Below are positions 1-8,750 of a DNA stretch of 64,000 nucleotides, one piece after another. Numbering within the stretch: position 1 is the stretch's first letter; each line of letters opens with the position of its first letter. The position numbers and the translations under genes were made by a program. Origin of the DNA: RPQJ01 sp963846315 (GTDB taxonomy: Bacteria; Pseudomonadota; Gammaproteobacteria; Steroidobacterales; Steroidobacteraceae). The DNA lies in assembly GCA_963846315.1 (NCBI GenBank), contig CAWJVM010000003.1, positions 62,001 through 126,000 of the forward strand, in the 5' to 3' direction. The notes under the pieces are model-generated. The model saw nothing but the letters and a program-made list of their open reading frames with translations. It was not told the DNA's origin and ran no database searches.

Positions 1-1
1 G

Positions 2-601
2 GACGTGTTCAACGACGTCTCGCTCGCCTCGGTGGTGCGCTTCTATTCCTATGCGCCACAGTTGTTCGGCATGCTGCCGATGCTGCTCGCCGAGGCCGCC
101 AACGGCCAGTTCGAAAACCTGATGGCCCAGTCACGCATGATGGAGCAGCTGATCGGCGAACAGATCTACGTGCCGCTGCAGTTGTCCGTCATGTGCGCCG
201 AGGACGCGCCGGGGATGCGGCCTGATCCGGCCGACGCCGGGACCCTGCTGGGCACGGAATTCGTCGACTACACGCTGGCGCAATGTGCCGCGTGGCCACG
301 GGGAGCGATGCCGAAGGATTTCCATGCGGTCGTGAAGTCCGACCGGCCGGTGCTGTTGCTGTCCGGCGAGCTGGACCCGGTCACGCCACCCCGGTACGGC
401 GAGGAAGTCCAGCGCACGCTGCCTAACTCGAGACACCTCGTGTTCCGCGGCCAGGGCCACAGCGTGATGGGGGTGGGTTGCGGGCCGCGGCTCATCGCCG
501 AGTTCATCGCTGCCGCCGATGCGAAGACGCTCGATGCCACCTGCCTGGACCAGTTGCAGTATTCCCCGCCGTTCGGGGGTTCGTTCGGCTGGGATCCGTG
601 A
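2..601 (+). CDS. alpha/beta hydrolase, TAP-like C-terminal part (5' truncated by window edge)
   Basis: The frame is open from the left edge and ends at a TGA at 599-601, so only about the last 200 residues are seen. They carry the C-terminal half of an alpha/beta hydrolase of the TAP/proline-iminopeptidase type: the segment VLLLSGELDPVTPP holds the catalytic Asp on its strand, and GQGHSVMGVGCG holds the catalytic His, followed by a C-terminal helix. The nucleophile elbow would lie upstream. Such proteins are often exported hydrolases of small peptides or esters; the substrate cannot be read here. The NatA-type ATPase starts 10 nt downstream, so the two are probably co-transcribed. Confidence 0.8.
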   Translation, partial: DVFNDVSLASVVRFYSYAPQLFGMLPMLLAEAANGQFENLMAQSRMMEQLIGEQIYVPLQLSVMCAEDAPGMRPDPADAGTLLGTEFVDYTLAQCAAWPRGAMPKDFHAVVKSDRPVLLLSGELDPVTPPRYGEEVQRTLPNSRHLVFRGQGHSVMGVGCGPRLIAEFIAAADAKTLDATCLDQLQYSPPFGGSFGWDP

Positions 602-611
602 GCGTGCACGC

Positions 612-1358
612 ATGATTCGCGTCGAAGGGCTGCGGAAGTCGTTTGCGACCCGCACCGGCCGCGTGCAAGCCGTCGATGGCGTCAGCTTCACGGCTGCCAA
701 TGGGCAGATCACCGGGTTGCTGGGACCGAACGGCGCCGGCAAGACCACCATTCTGCGGATGCTGTACACGCTGATGTCTCCCGAGGCGGGCCGCGTGCTG
801 GTCGACGGCATCGACGCGGCCGTCGAGCCCACCCGCGTGCGCGAGCGCCTCGGCGTGCTGCCCGACGCGCGCGGAATCTACAAGCGGCTGACGGCGCGCG
901 AGAATATCGCGTACTTCGGCGCGCTGCAGGGGCTCGACCATCGCCTCATCGCCGAGCGCATCGAGCGACTCGTGTCCGCGCTCGAAATGCGCGACTTCAT
1001 CGACCGTCGTGCCGAGGGGTTCTCGCAGGGCCAGCGCACGAAGACCGCGATTGCACGGGCGCTGGTGCACGCCCCGCGCAACGTGCTGCTCGACGAGCCG
1101 ACCAACGGGCTCGACGTGATGACCACGCGCTCGCTGCGCAACTTCCTGCTCGAGCAGCGTGCCGAAGGCCGCTGCGTGCTGCTGTCGAGTCACATCATGC
1201 AGGAGGTCGCGCGGCTCTGTGACCGGATCGTCCTGGTCGCGCACGGGCACGTCGTTGCCGACGGCACGCCGGATGAACTCCGCGAGTCCACGGGTTGCGC
1301 CAACCTCGAGGATGCGTTCGTCAAGACGATCGGCTCGGACGAGGGGCTGTTCGCATGA
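612..1358 (+). CDS. natA: ABC transporter ATP-binding protein, NatA-like
   Basis: This 248-residue ATPase subunit belongs to an ABC-2 type exporter. It shows Walker A GPNGAGKTT (about residue 38), the signature SQGQR, Walker B VLLDEPTNGLD and the switch His in LLSSHIMQEV. I chose the ATG at 612 because it starts directly with the family N-terminus (MIRVEGLRKSF); the frame is open further upstream but without homology-like sequence. Its stop overlaps the start of the permease gene (ATGA at 1355), so it pairs with that protein in an inner-membrane complex. The NatA/NatB name rests on the ATPase plus a single permease of the NatB layout; the substrate (Na+ in the named family) is not demonstrable here. 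Confidence 0.85.
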   Translation: MIRVEGLRKSFATRTGRVQAVDGVSFTAANGQITGLLGPNGAGKTTILRMLYTLMSPEAGRVLVDGIDAAVEPTRVRERLGVLPDARGIYKRLTARENIAYFGALQGLDHRLIAERIERLVSALEMRDFIDRRAEGFSQGQRTKTAIARALVHAPRNVLLDEPTNGLDVMTTRSLRNFLLEQRAEGRCVLLSSHIMQEVARLCDRIVLVAHGHVVADGTPDELRESTGCANLEDAFVKTIGSDEGLFA

Positions 1359-2536
1359 GGGCGCTGTGGGTCGTCCTGCGCAAGGAATTGCTCGACGCGT
1401 TTCGCGACCGGCGCATGTTGCTGATTGCGTTTCGTCGTGATTCCGCTGGCGATTCCGTTGATCCTGGCGGGCACCAACGCGCTCAGCGCACGCAAGCAGT
1501 TGCAGCAGCTCGAAGGCCCGCTGGAGCTGCCGGTGGTCGGGGCGGAGCATGCCCCGAACCTCGTCGCGTGGCTGCAATCGCACAACGTGACAGGTGCTGC
1601 CTGCGCCACAGGATGCCGATGCGGCCGTGCGTTCGCAGGAGCACGACGTCGTCCTGCGCATCGACGCGAAGTACGGCGAGGACTGGCGCGCCGGTCGACC
1701 TGCCAGCGTCGAGATGGTCTTCGACAGCTCGCGGCCACTGGCTTCCGGCGCGACGGTGTCGCGACTGAGCGGGCTGCTCGATGGTTACGGCAGCACCGTC
1801 GGCACGCTGCGGCTCGTGGCGCGGGGCATTCATCCCGCGGTCGCGAATCCGCTGCAGGTCGCCACGCGTGACGTGGCGACGCCCGCGGCGCGATTCGACC
1901 TTTCCCAGCAGATCCTGCCGTACCTGTTGCTGCTGCTGGCGTTCATCGGCGGCATGCAGCTCGCGATCGATGCCACTGCGGGCGAGCGCGAGCGGCAGTC
2001 ACTGGAACCGTTGCTGGCCACGCCCGTCGCGCGCGAATCGATCATCAGCGCCAAGATCCTCGCGACGGCCGTGTTCTCGTTGCTGTCGATCGCGATGACG
2101 CTGGTCGCGTATCCGCCTGGCGTTCGCCGTCGTGCCGTCGCGGGGCATGGATGCGTCCTTCGATCCCGGGCCCGGCGGACTGGCGCAACTGTTCCTGATC
2201 ATCCTGCCGATCGTGCTGCTCGGCGCGACCGTGCTGACCGCGCTGGCCGCGTTCGCGCGCAGCTACCGTGAGGCCCAGGGGTACCTGCCGCTGCTGATGT
2301 TCATGCCGATGATCCCATCGCTGGTGCTGATGGTCGCGCCGGTCCGCACGCAGCTCTGGATGCTGGCGGTGCCGTTCCTGGGCCAGAACCAGATGATCCT
2401 GCGCGTGCTGCGCTCTGAGCAGATCAGCGCGCTCGACTGGGCGGTGAACCTCGGCGCGTCGTTTGCCGTGGTCGCGGTCGTGTGGTGGATCGCGGCCAAG
2501 CTCTATCACCGCGAACAGCTCGCCACCTCGTCCTGA
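1355..2536 (+). pseudogene. natB: ABC-2 permease, NatB-like, broken by three frameshifts
   Basis: This is the membrane partner of the preceding ATPase. It starts at the overlapping ATG (MRALWVVLRKELLDAFRDRR, typical of ABC-2 permeases) but changes frame near 1431, near 1592 and near 2113. Joined, the pieces give a signal-anchor helix, a large periplasmic domain (residues such as RIDAKYGEDW), and a C-terminal block of membrane helices (ILPYLLLLLAFIGGMQ, then LIILPIVLLGATVLTALAAF) ending at 2536. Coding character is intact on both sides of each break. The first break fits an extra T in a T run, so sequencing indels are likely; otherwise the exporter is dead. Its 3' end overlaps the convergent SGNH hydrolase gene by 31 nt. 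Confidence 0.75.
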
Positions 2537-3216
2537 CCTGTCAGTGCCAGCAGCGCGCTGGCCCACGCCAACACGGCGGATTCCGCCGGATGAAACCCGT
2601 CGCGCGCGAAATCACCCGGCGGTACGGCCTCCGGAAAGAAGTAGCAGTGGGTTCGCGGTCGCCCGGCGAGGGCGTCGGCCGCGGCCTGTTGGAGTTCGCG
2701 AGCCTGGGTGCCCAGGAGCGAGTTGAGCGGCGCGGGCAGGGCGGGGAAGAGTTCGAGCGGCGGCACGCCGGCGAACAGGAATGCCGACGCGGGCGCTTTT
2801 TCCCGCAGCCGGTCGTGGATGCCGCTGACATTGCGGCCGAATGCGCTCGGGGTCACGCGCCGTGTCACGTCGTTGACGCCCACCGAGGTCAAGTAGAGGT
2901 CACACGCGGGCACCGTCGGCACCAGTTCGCGCAGGACGGACGCTGACGTCGCACCGTTGCGGCCCCGCACCTGCCATTCGACCGGGCGCTGCACGCGCGC
3001 TTGCAGCAATCGCGCATAGACGGCGGTCAGCGAGTCCCGCAAATGCTGCACTCCGGTGCCGGCGATGATTGAGTCGCCAACGCCGATGATCCGCAGCGCG
3101 TCCGGGCCGTCTGCGCCAATGCGGCCCGATTCGCCTGCCGGCGGGGAGAGTCGCGGCGTTGCCAGCAGCACCCGCAGTGCCTGCAAGAACGCGATGGGTG
3201 GCAGGCGTGTGGTCAC
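2506..3216 (-). CDS. SGNH/GDSL-family hydrolase
   Basis: The gene encodes 236 residues from a GTG start 6 nt after the gamma-glutamyltransferase stop, so it is probably the second gene of that transcript. The SGNH blocks are visible: block I GVGDSIIAG with the nucleophile Ser, block II with Gly in RGRNGATSAS, block III GVND with the oxyanion Asn, and block V DGFHP with the catalytic Asp and His. These serine esterases/lipases cleave acyl or carbohydrate esters; the substrate here is unknown. There is a hydrophobic N-terminus but no convincing signal peptide. Its 3' end overlaps natB tail to tail. Confidence 0.82.
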   Translation of the reverse strand: MTTRLPPIAFLQALRVLLATPRLSPPAGESGRIGADGPDALRIIGVGDSIIAGTGVQHLRDSLTAVYARLLQARVQRPVEWQVRGRNGATSASVLRELVPTVPACDLYLTSVGVNDVTRRVTPSAFGRNVSGIHDRLREKAPASAFLFAGVPPLELFPALPAPLNSLLGTQARELQQAAADALAGRPRTHCYFFPEAVPPGDFARDGFHPAESAVLAWASALLALTGQDEVASCSR

Positions 3217-3222
3217 GCGCCG

Positions 3223-5136
3223 CTACCAGCCGATACCGTAGTCCTCGCCGTGGTTGCTCGAGCCGCCCCAGAACGTGCCGTTCTCCGGGTCGACCAGGAT
3301 GGCGTTGATCGGACCGGACGTGCGGGCCTCGAACTCGGGTTTGTAGCCGCGCCCAATCAGTTCCTTCGTGACCCACTGCGGCATCGCGGCGTTGAGCACG
3401 ATGCGGCCGGGCTGCGATTCGTGCTGGTCGAACGACGCCTTCATCTGGTAGCTGTTGAAGTTGGCGGCCTCGACCGCTTCCTGCGGCGTCATGCCGAATT
3501 CCTGCACGTTGAGGAAAAACTGCAGCAGGTTCTGGTCCTGCGAGTCGCCGCCCTGCACGCCGAAGGCGAGCCACGGCTTGCCGCCCTTGAGCGCGAGACT
3601 CGGCGTGAGCGTGACGCGCGGACGCTTGCCGGGCGCCACGACGTTGAACGGGTTCTCGGTCGCCTCGAGCACGAACGACTGCATGCGCTGGCTGAGGCCG
3701 ATCCCCGTGCGTCCGGCAATCGTCGCCGGCACCCAGCCGCCGCTCGGGGTCACCGACACCAGCCAGCCGTTCGCATCCGCGGCCATTACGGTCGTCGTAC
3801 CGCTCTTGAAGCCGGCTTCAAAGTCCGCCAGTTGCTGCGCCGTGAGTTCCGTCCTGTCCAGTGCGTCGAGCGCCGTCTTGCGCTGCTGCTGCAACCGGTC
3901 CCGGTACGGGTTCTTGCCGCCCTGGAAGGGATACGGATCGCCGGGCCCCGCGTTCACGTCGTTGCGATCCATGCGGATCGTCGCGGCGCGCTGCTTTGCA
4001 TACTCCTTCGAAAGCAAGCCCTGGGTGGGCGTGGCGGGTGGGAAGGATGGGTCGCCGTAATAGAAGTCGCGGTCGGCGAAGGCGAGGTTCATCGCCTGGT
4101 AGACGGTGTGAATGTAGTTCGCGCTGTTGTAACCCATCGCGCGGACGTCGAAGTTCTCGAGGATATTGAGCGACTGCAGCAGCGCCGGACCTTGCGTCCA
4201 GACGTCGAGCTTGAAGACCTCGACGCCGCGATAGTTCGTGCTGAGCGGCTGCTCGACCCGCGGCTGCCACTGTGCAAGGTCGTCGAGCGTGATCAGGCCA
4301 CCCTGTTCCCGCACGCCGCGCACGAATTCCTGCGCGATGTCGCCGCGATAGAAGCGGTCGTAAGCGGCTTGCAGGGCCTCCTTGCGCGACTTGCCGGCGG
4401 CGAGCGCCTGCTTCTCCGCCTCGACCATCTTGCGCAGCGTGGCCGCGAGGTCGGGCTGGCGGAAGATTTCGCCCGCGCGCGGTGCTGCGCGCGCCGAGCC
4501 GAAGTGCGGCAGCATCACCTGTTTCGAGTACGGCCATTCCTTGAGCTTGTCTTTCCAGCGCTCGATCAGATCGGCGGTCTCGCCGTCGATCGGGTAGCCG
4601 TCCGCGAGTTCGATGGCCGGGGCCAGCACTTCGGCCAGCGAGAGCGTGCCGTATTCCTGCAGCATCAGGATGATTCCGCCCGGCGTGCCGGGCGTGACGG
4701 CCGCGAGCGGGCCATACGCGGGCGGGTACTTGAAACCCTTGCCCTTGAAGAACTCGGGTGTCGCACCGGTGGGCGCCATGCCGAGCCCGTTGATCGCGAT
4801 CACTTGCTTCGAGCGCGGATCGTAGATCAAGGCCTGCGTCTCGCCGCCCCAGTGCAGCACGTCCCACATCGTGGAGGTCGCGGCGATCATGGCGCAGGCT
4901 GCGTCGACGGCATTGCCGCCCCGCTCGAAGATCTTGGCGCCGGCCGTGGCTCCGAGCGGCTTGCCGGTGATCGCCATCCAGTGCTGGCCGTGCAGCGGCG
5001 GCTTCTGGGTCTTCGCAATTGAGCGGGCGACCGCGGGGGAATACGCCTGGCCCTGGGCCGGCGGGATGGTGTGGGTGCTCATTAGGGTCAGGCTCAGTGC
5101 GGCAAGGGCCGCAATCGACTTGCGTCTTGGCAACAT
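3223..5136 (-). CDS. ggt: gamma-glutamyltransferase, exported
   Basis: This is a 637-residue Ntn-hydrolase that cleaves and transfers gamma-glutamyl groups (for example from glutathione) in the periplasm. The ATG at 5136 gives a clear signal peptide (MLPRRKSIAALAALSLTLMS...AQGQA); the frame is open further upstream but only non-gene-like sequence lies there. The autoprocessing site is visible as SGTTTVMAADANGW, where a Thr becomes the N-terminus of the small subunit. The downstream PSGGWVPATIAGRTGIGLSQ and the C-terminal GGSSNHGEDYGIGW match family blocks. It is divergent from an exported amidohydrolase, with 73 nt between the starts, and is followed by an SGNH hydrolase. Together they suggest periplasmic peptide or conjugate salvage. 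Confidence 0.92.
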   Translation of the reverse strand: MLPRRKSIAALAALSLTLMSTHTIPPAQGQAYSPAVARSIAKTQKPPLHGQHWMAITGKPLGATAGAKIFERGGNAVDAACAMIAATSTMWDVLHWGGETQALIYDPRSKQVIAINGLGMAPTGATPEFFKGKGFKYPPAYGPLAAVTPGTPGGIILMLQEYGTLSLAEVLAPAIELADGYPIDGETADLIERWKDKLKEWPYSKQVMLPHFGSARAAPRAGEIFRQPDLAATLRKMVEAEKQALAAGKSRKEALQAAYDRFYRGDIAQEFVRGVREQGGLITLDDLAQWQPRVEQPLSTNYRGVEVFKLDVWTQGPALLQSLNILENFDVRAMGYNSANYIHTVYQAMNLAFADRDFYYGDPSFPPATPTQGLLSKEYAKQRAATIRMDRNDVNAGPGDPYPFQGGKNPYRDRLQQQRKTALDALDRTELTAQQLADFEAGFKSGTTTVMAADANGWLVSVTPSGGWVPATIAGRTGIGLSQRMQSFVLEATENPFNVVAPGKRPRVTLTPSLALKGGKPWLAFGVQGGDSQDQNLLQFFLNVQEFGMTPQEAVEAANFNSYQMKASFDQHESQPGRIVLNAAMPQWVTKELIGRGYKPEFEARTSGPINAILVDPENGTFWGGSSNHGEDYGIGW

Positions 5137-5209
5137 CTCGGTCTCACTGTCGATGCGGTGGCTGCAGTATGCTGCGCCACTTCTTTCCCCGCTACCCGGC
5201 CGTAACATC

Positions 5210-6529
5210 ATGAATCTGCGCACTGTTATCTCCTCGGCACTGGTGCTGTTCGCGGCTGCCGCAGGTTCGGCAGCCGCCGCTACGAGCGACGCAAGCATCG
5301 CTGCCGCCGCCCAGGCCGCGATGCCGCAGGTGATTGCGTGGCGCCGCGATTTCCACCAGAACCCCGAGCTCAGCAACCGCGAAGTGCGCACGTCGAAGAT
5401 CGTGGCCGAAGAGCTGCGCAAGATGGGCATCGAGGTCCGGTCAGGGATCGCGCACACGGGCGTGGTCGGCATCCTCAAGGGTGGCAAGCCCGGACCGACG
5501 GTGGCATTGCGCGCCGACATGGACGCATTGCCGGTGACGGAGCAGGTCGACCTGCCGTTCAAGTCGACGGCGACGGCTGAGTATCGCGGCGAGAAAGTCG
5601 GCGTGATGCATGCGTGCGGTCACGACGGGCACACGGCGATCCTGCTCGGCGCGGCCAAAGTGCTGGCCGGCATGCGGGCAGAGCTGCCCGGCACGGTCAT
5701 GTTCGTGTTCCAGCCAGCGGAAGAAGGCGCGCCTGACGGCGAGCGCGGCGGTGCGAGCCTGATGCTCGATGAAGGCCTGTTCAAGTCGATGCAGCCGGAC
5801 GCCATGTTCGGCCTGCACCTCTGGGCTGGACTCAACACCGGCGCGATCGGTTACCGCGAAGGCTCGATGATGGCGGCGTCGGACCGCTTCAAGCTCGTCA
5901 TCAAGGGCCGGCAGACGCACGGGTCGCGTCCCTGGGGCGGTGTCGACCCGATCGTGACGGCGGCGCAGGTCATCCTGTCGCTGCAGACGATCGTGAGCCG
6001 CCAGATCGACATCACGCGCTATCCGGCCGTGGTCTCGGTCGGCGCGATCAAGGGCGGTATCCGCAACAACATCATTCCCGACTCGGTCGAAATGGTCGGC
6101 ACGTTCCGCACGTTCGACCCGTCGGTGCGCACGCAGGTGATCGAGAGCATCAAGCGCATCTCGAGCGACGTCGCGGCCTCGCAGGGTGCGACGACGGAGT
6201 TCGAACTCGGCGGTGACCCGAACCCGGTGGTGGTCAATGACGCGGCGCTGACGACGCGCGCCGTGGCGTCGTTGCAGCGCGTTGCAGGTCGCGACAACGT
6301 CACCGTGATTCCGTTCGTCACCGGGTCCGAGGACTTTGCGTACTACGGCAAGACGGTGCCGTCGTTCTTCTATTTCGTGGGCGTCACGCCGCCAGGCCAG
6401 GACGCCATCGCGGCGCCGAGCAATCACTCGCCGAAGTTCTTCGTCGACGAGAGCGCGCTGCCGGTCGCCCTCAGGACGCTCGTGGGCGCCACCGTCGATT
6501 TCCTGCAGCAGGGCGTCAAGCCAGACTGA
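5210..6529 (+). CDS. M20 family amidohydrolase (carboxypeptidase/hippurate hydrolase type), exported
   Basis: The 439-residue protein begins with a signal peptide (MNLRTVISSALVLFAAAAGSAAA). The M20D metal-site motifs are present: LRADMDALPV, MHACGHDGHTAILLG, FQPAEE and a late SEDFAYY, consistent with a two-metal amidohydrolase acting on N-acyl amino acids or small peptides. I chose the ATG at 5210 because the signal peptide starts there; the same frame is open to about 4871 but runs antisense through ggt. It is divergent from ggt. The specific substrate (hippurate, N-acetyl-amino acids or auxin-like conjugates) cannot be told from sequence. Confidence 0.9.
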   Translation: MNLRTVISSALVLFAAAAGSAAAATSDASIAAAAQAAMPQVIAWRRDFHQNPELSNREVRTSKIVAEELRKMGIEVRSGIAHTGVVGILKGGKPGPTVALRADMDALPVTEQVDLPFKSTATAEYRGEKVGVMHACGHDGHTAILLGAAKVLAGMRAELPGTVMFVFQPAEEGAPDGERGGASLMLDEGLFKSMQPDAMFGLHLWAGLNTGAIGYREGSMMAASDRFKLVIKGRQTHGSRPWGGVDPIVTAAQVILSLQTIVSRQIDITRYPAVVSVGAIKGGIRNNIIPDSVEMVGTFRTFDPSVRTQVIESIKRISSDVAASQGATTEFELGGDPNPVVVNDAALTTRAVASLQRVAGRDNVTVIPFVTGSEDFAYYGKTVPSFFYFVGVTPPGQDAIAAPSNHSPKFFVDESALPVALRTLVGATVDFLQQGVKPD

Positions 6530-6559
6530 ATTCGCACCGGCTCCGCGCTGGGGCAGGCC

Positions 6560-7354
6560 TCAGTCGGCCTTCGTGCCGCTTCTGCCCGCGCCGCCGACGA
6601 AGCGCGCGGCGCCTTGGGCCGACTCGCCGCTCTGCAGGACGTCGAGACCGCGCGCGAACTCATTGCGCAGCGCCTCGGCACGATCACGGTCCCACTGGTC
6701 GCGGCACGACGCGCGGTCGGCCTGCACGCACCCTTGCGGAAACGACGCGATCTCCAGCGCCAGCGTTTCCGCCGCCGCCCGCGATTCACCGTGCGGCACC
6801 ACTCGATTGACGAGTCCCAGGGCCAGTGCTTCGCCCGCGCTCACGGCGCGACCGGTCAGGATCAGGTCGAGCGCGCGACCCTCGCCGATGAGGCGGGGCA
6901 GGCGGAACGTGCCGCCGTCGATCAACGGTACGCCCCAGCGCCGGCAGAACACGCCGAGCATCGCGTCCTCCTCGGCGACCCGCAGGTCGCACCAGAGCGC
7001 GATCTCGAGGCCGCCCGCGACCGCATGACCGGCAATGGCCGCGATCACCGGCGTGCCGAGTTCCAGCCGCGACACCCCCATCGGTCCGAACGCATCATCG
7101 GGCGCGCCAGAGGGTGGTTGAAGCCTGGAGGCATCCCAGCCCCGGCTGACCGCGCCGAGGTCCGCGCCAGCGCAGAACGTACCGCCTTCGCCCCACAGCA
7201 CGATGGCCCGGATGTCCGGGTCCTGGTCCAGGGTCAGGCAGGCCTGAGCCAGCGCAGCCGCCGTGGCAGGGTCCACGGCGTTGCGGACGGCCGGGCGGTG
7301 CAGGATCACCGTGCCGACCGGGCCATTTCTTGCAACGCGGACGGCTTCGGGCAT
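6560..7354 (-). CDS. crotonase-family protein (enoyl-CoA hydratase/isomerase)
   Basis: The protein has 264 residues from the ATG at 7354 (MPEAVRVARNGPVGTVILHRP); about 48 codons further upstream are open but lack family sequence. Crotonase-fold features include the oxyanion-hole segment GTFCAGADL, the second oxyanion stretch IAAIAGHAVAGGLEIALWCD, and GVPLIDGGTFRLPRLIGEGRALDL followed by GLVNRVVP. The acidic residue expected after GGTFRLP in true hydratases is not obvious, so another crotonase reaction is possible. It acts on CoA thioesters in the cytoplasm. It stands alone on the minus strand, convergent with the M20 gene and divergent from the sigma factor gene. Confidence 0.88.
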   Translation of the reverse strand: MPEAVRVARNGPVGTVILHRPAVRNAVDPATAAALAQACLTLDQDPDIRAIVLWGEGGTFCAGADLGAVSRGWDASRLQPPSGAPDDAFGPMGVSRLELGTPVIAAIAGHAVAGGLEIALWCDLRVAEEDAMLGVFCRRWGVPLIDGGTFRLPRLIGEGRALDLILTGRAVSAGEALALGLVNRVVPHGESRAAAETLALEIASFPQGCVQADRASCRDQWDRDRAEALRNEFARGLDVLQSGESAQGAARFVGGAGRSGTKAD

Positions 7355-7462
7355 GAGGTCTCCGGGGCTAAACCTTTTGGCCCGCTGCCGCATCTGATGA
7401 GTCACAGGGGCACGATACGAACCGCGAGGCGGCCTGTGTAGGATGCCGGACCCGGCCGCGCG

Positions 7463-8089
7463 GTGCGACTGGTAGCAGCGAGGTGGGTCTTGGCACACGC
7501 CGGGGAGGTCGTCGATGAACTACAGCGCGCGCGCGAGGCGGCCGAGGAACGCCGGCTGGTCACGTCCGCGGCGGAGGGTTCGTCGGTCGCCTTCGAGCAA
7601 CTCTACCGCCGGCATTGCTCGCGCATCCACGCGCTGTGCCTGCGCATGACCGGCAACGTGGCCACGGCCGAGGACTGCACCCAGGAAGCCTTCGTGCAGG
7701 CCTGGCGCAACCTGCCGCGCTTCGAGACACGCAGCGCGTTCGGGACGTGGCTGCACCGGATCGCGGTGAACACGGTATTGCAGCAGGTGCGTCGTCGGAG
7801 CGAGTCGCTCGGCGCCGAGGATTCGATCGAACGCGAAGTCGCCGACGTGCTGGCCGACCACACCACGACCGATCCGGGCCGCAGCCGCGACCTCGACACC
7901 GCCATCGCCGGATTGCCTCCGGGAGCGCGGCACGTGCTGGTCCTGGTGGGTATCTACGGCCACACGCACGAGGAGGCTTCGCAGCTGCTCGGCATCGCCG
8001 TCGGCACCTGCAAGGCACAGTTACACCGGGCCCGGGCGCTGTTGGGCGCCAGGCTCGGCGAGACGGAGAGGAACCATGACGCAGGATGA
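7463..8089 (+). CDS. ECF-type RNA polymerase sigma factor
   Basis: The product is about 208 residues from GTG 7463; a TTG at 7490 after GAGGTGG is an alternative start. Region 2 is clear (FEQLYRRHCSRIHALCLRMTGN, then DCTQEAFVQAWRNLPRF and FGTWLHRIAVNTVLQQVRRR), and region 4 reads LPPGARHVLVLVGIYGHTHEEASQLLGIAVGTCKAQLHRAR. The 3' end overlaps the next gene, which encodes a single-pass membrane protein in the place of an anti-sigma factor. The likely role is extracytoplasmic stress control of this five-gene region; no target promoter was identified. Confidence 0.88.
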   Translation: MRLVAARWVLAHAGEVVDELQRAREAAEERRLVTSAAEGSSVAFEQLYRRHCSRIHALCLRMTGNVATAEDCTQEAFVQAWRNLPRFETRSAFGTWLHRIAVNTVLQQVRRRSESLGAEDSIEREVADVLADHTTTDPGRSRDLDTAIAGLPPGARHVLVLVGIYGHTHEEASQLLGIAVGTCKAQLHRARALLGARLGETERNHDAG

Positions 8090-8750
8090 ACGAACCTCGC
8101 ACGACGCCGCAGCGCGACTCGACGCGCGGCTGCGCGAGTTACCGCTCGAAGTGCCGCCCGGTCGCGACTTGTGGCCGGACATCGCGGCACGCATCGATGA
8201 GCGCGTATTACAGGCAGCACCTGCAACCCGCCGGTCCGCCGTGCTCTGGCAGGCGGCTGCTGCGCTGCTGCTCGTCGCAGGCTCGTCACTGCTCACTGCA
8301 AGCCTGCTCGACCGAGAGGTTCTGGTGCAGCAGTCTGCCGCGCCCGTTACGCCGACGAACACGACTCCGGCAGCGGACGGGGCGGTGGCCATGCAGGCGG
8401 CCTTCGGGCCGGCAGGTCATCTCGATCCGGAATACGTTGCAGCCCGCAGGCAGCTGACCGAGATGCTGGACCGTCGCATCGCCATGCTGCCGCCGTCCGC
8501 GCGGGCGAAGCTCGAGTTCAATCTCGGGGAAATGCGCCGTGCCGCGGACGAGATCAATGCCGCACTCACCGAACAGCCGGGCGACCCGCTGCTCGAAGAA
8601 TTGCTGCTGAAGACGTACCAGGACGAGCTGGCCGTGCTGTCGAACGTCAGCCAGTTGACCAACAGTCTCGAGAACGCGCCTGCGAATGCGCCCGCGAATA
8701 TGCCAGCGAACATGCCAGCGTCGCCGACGGGCGAGAGGATGCAGTTATGA
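8076..8750 (+). CDS. single-pass membrane protein, probable anti-sigma partner
   Basis: The protein has 224 residues and overlaps the sigma gene by 14 nt. There is a cytoplasmic N-terminus (residues 1-55; LPLEVPPGRDLWPDIAARI is a block common in anti-sigma-like proteins), one membrane helix (about 57-78, WQAAAALLLVAGSSLLTASL), then a periplasmic part with predicted helices. No zinc-finger HxxxCxxC is present, so it is not a classical ZAS anti-sigma factor. The tail holds a short repeat (NAPANAPANMPANMPAS) from a near-identical 12-nt unit at about 8686-8730. Its role is inferred from position between sigma factor and DUF4097 gene. Confidence 0.6.
   Translation: MTQDERTSHDAAARLDARLRELPLEVPPGRDLWPDIAARIDERVLQAAPATRRSAVLWQAAAALLLVAGSSLLTASLLDREVLVQQSAAPVTPTNTTPAADGAVAMQAAFGPAGHLDPEYVAARRQLTEMLDRRIAMLPPSARAKLEFNLGEMRRAADEINAALTEQPGDPLLEELLLKTYQDELAVLSNVSQLTNSLENAPANAPANMPANMPASPTGERMQL

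Noticed and set aside
131..1738. Large minus-strand frames opposite the hydrolase and NatA genes
   Set aside because: Arg-rich antisense shadows; the plus strand has intact Walker motifs and hydrolase motifs.
3250..5022. 590-codon open frame on the plus strand opposite ggt
   Set aside because: Antisense shadow of a clear gamma-glutamyltransferase; no domain is recognisable.
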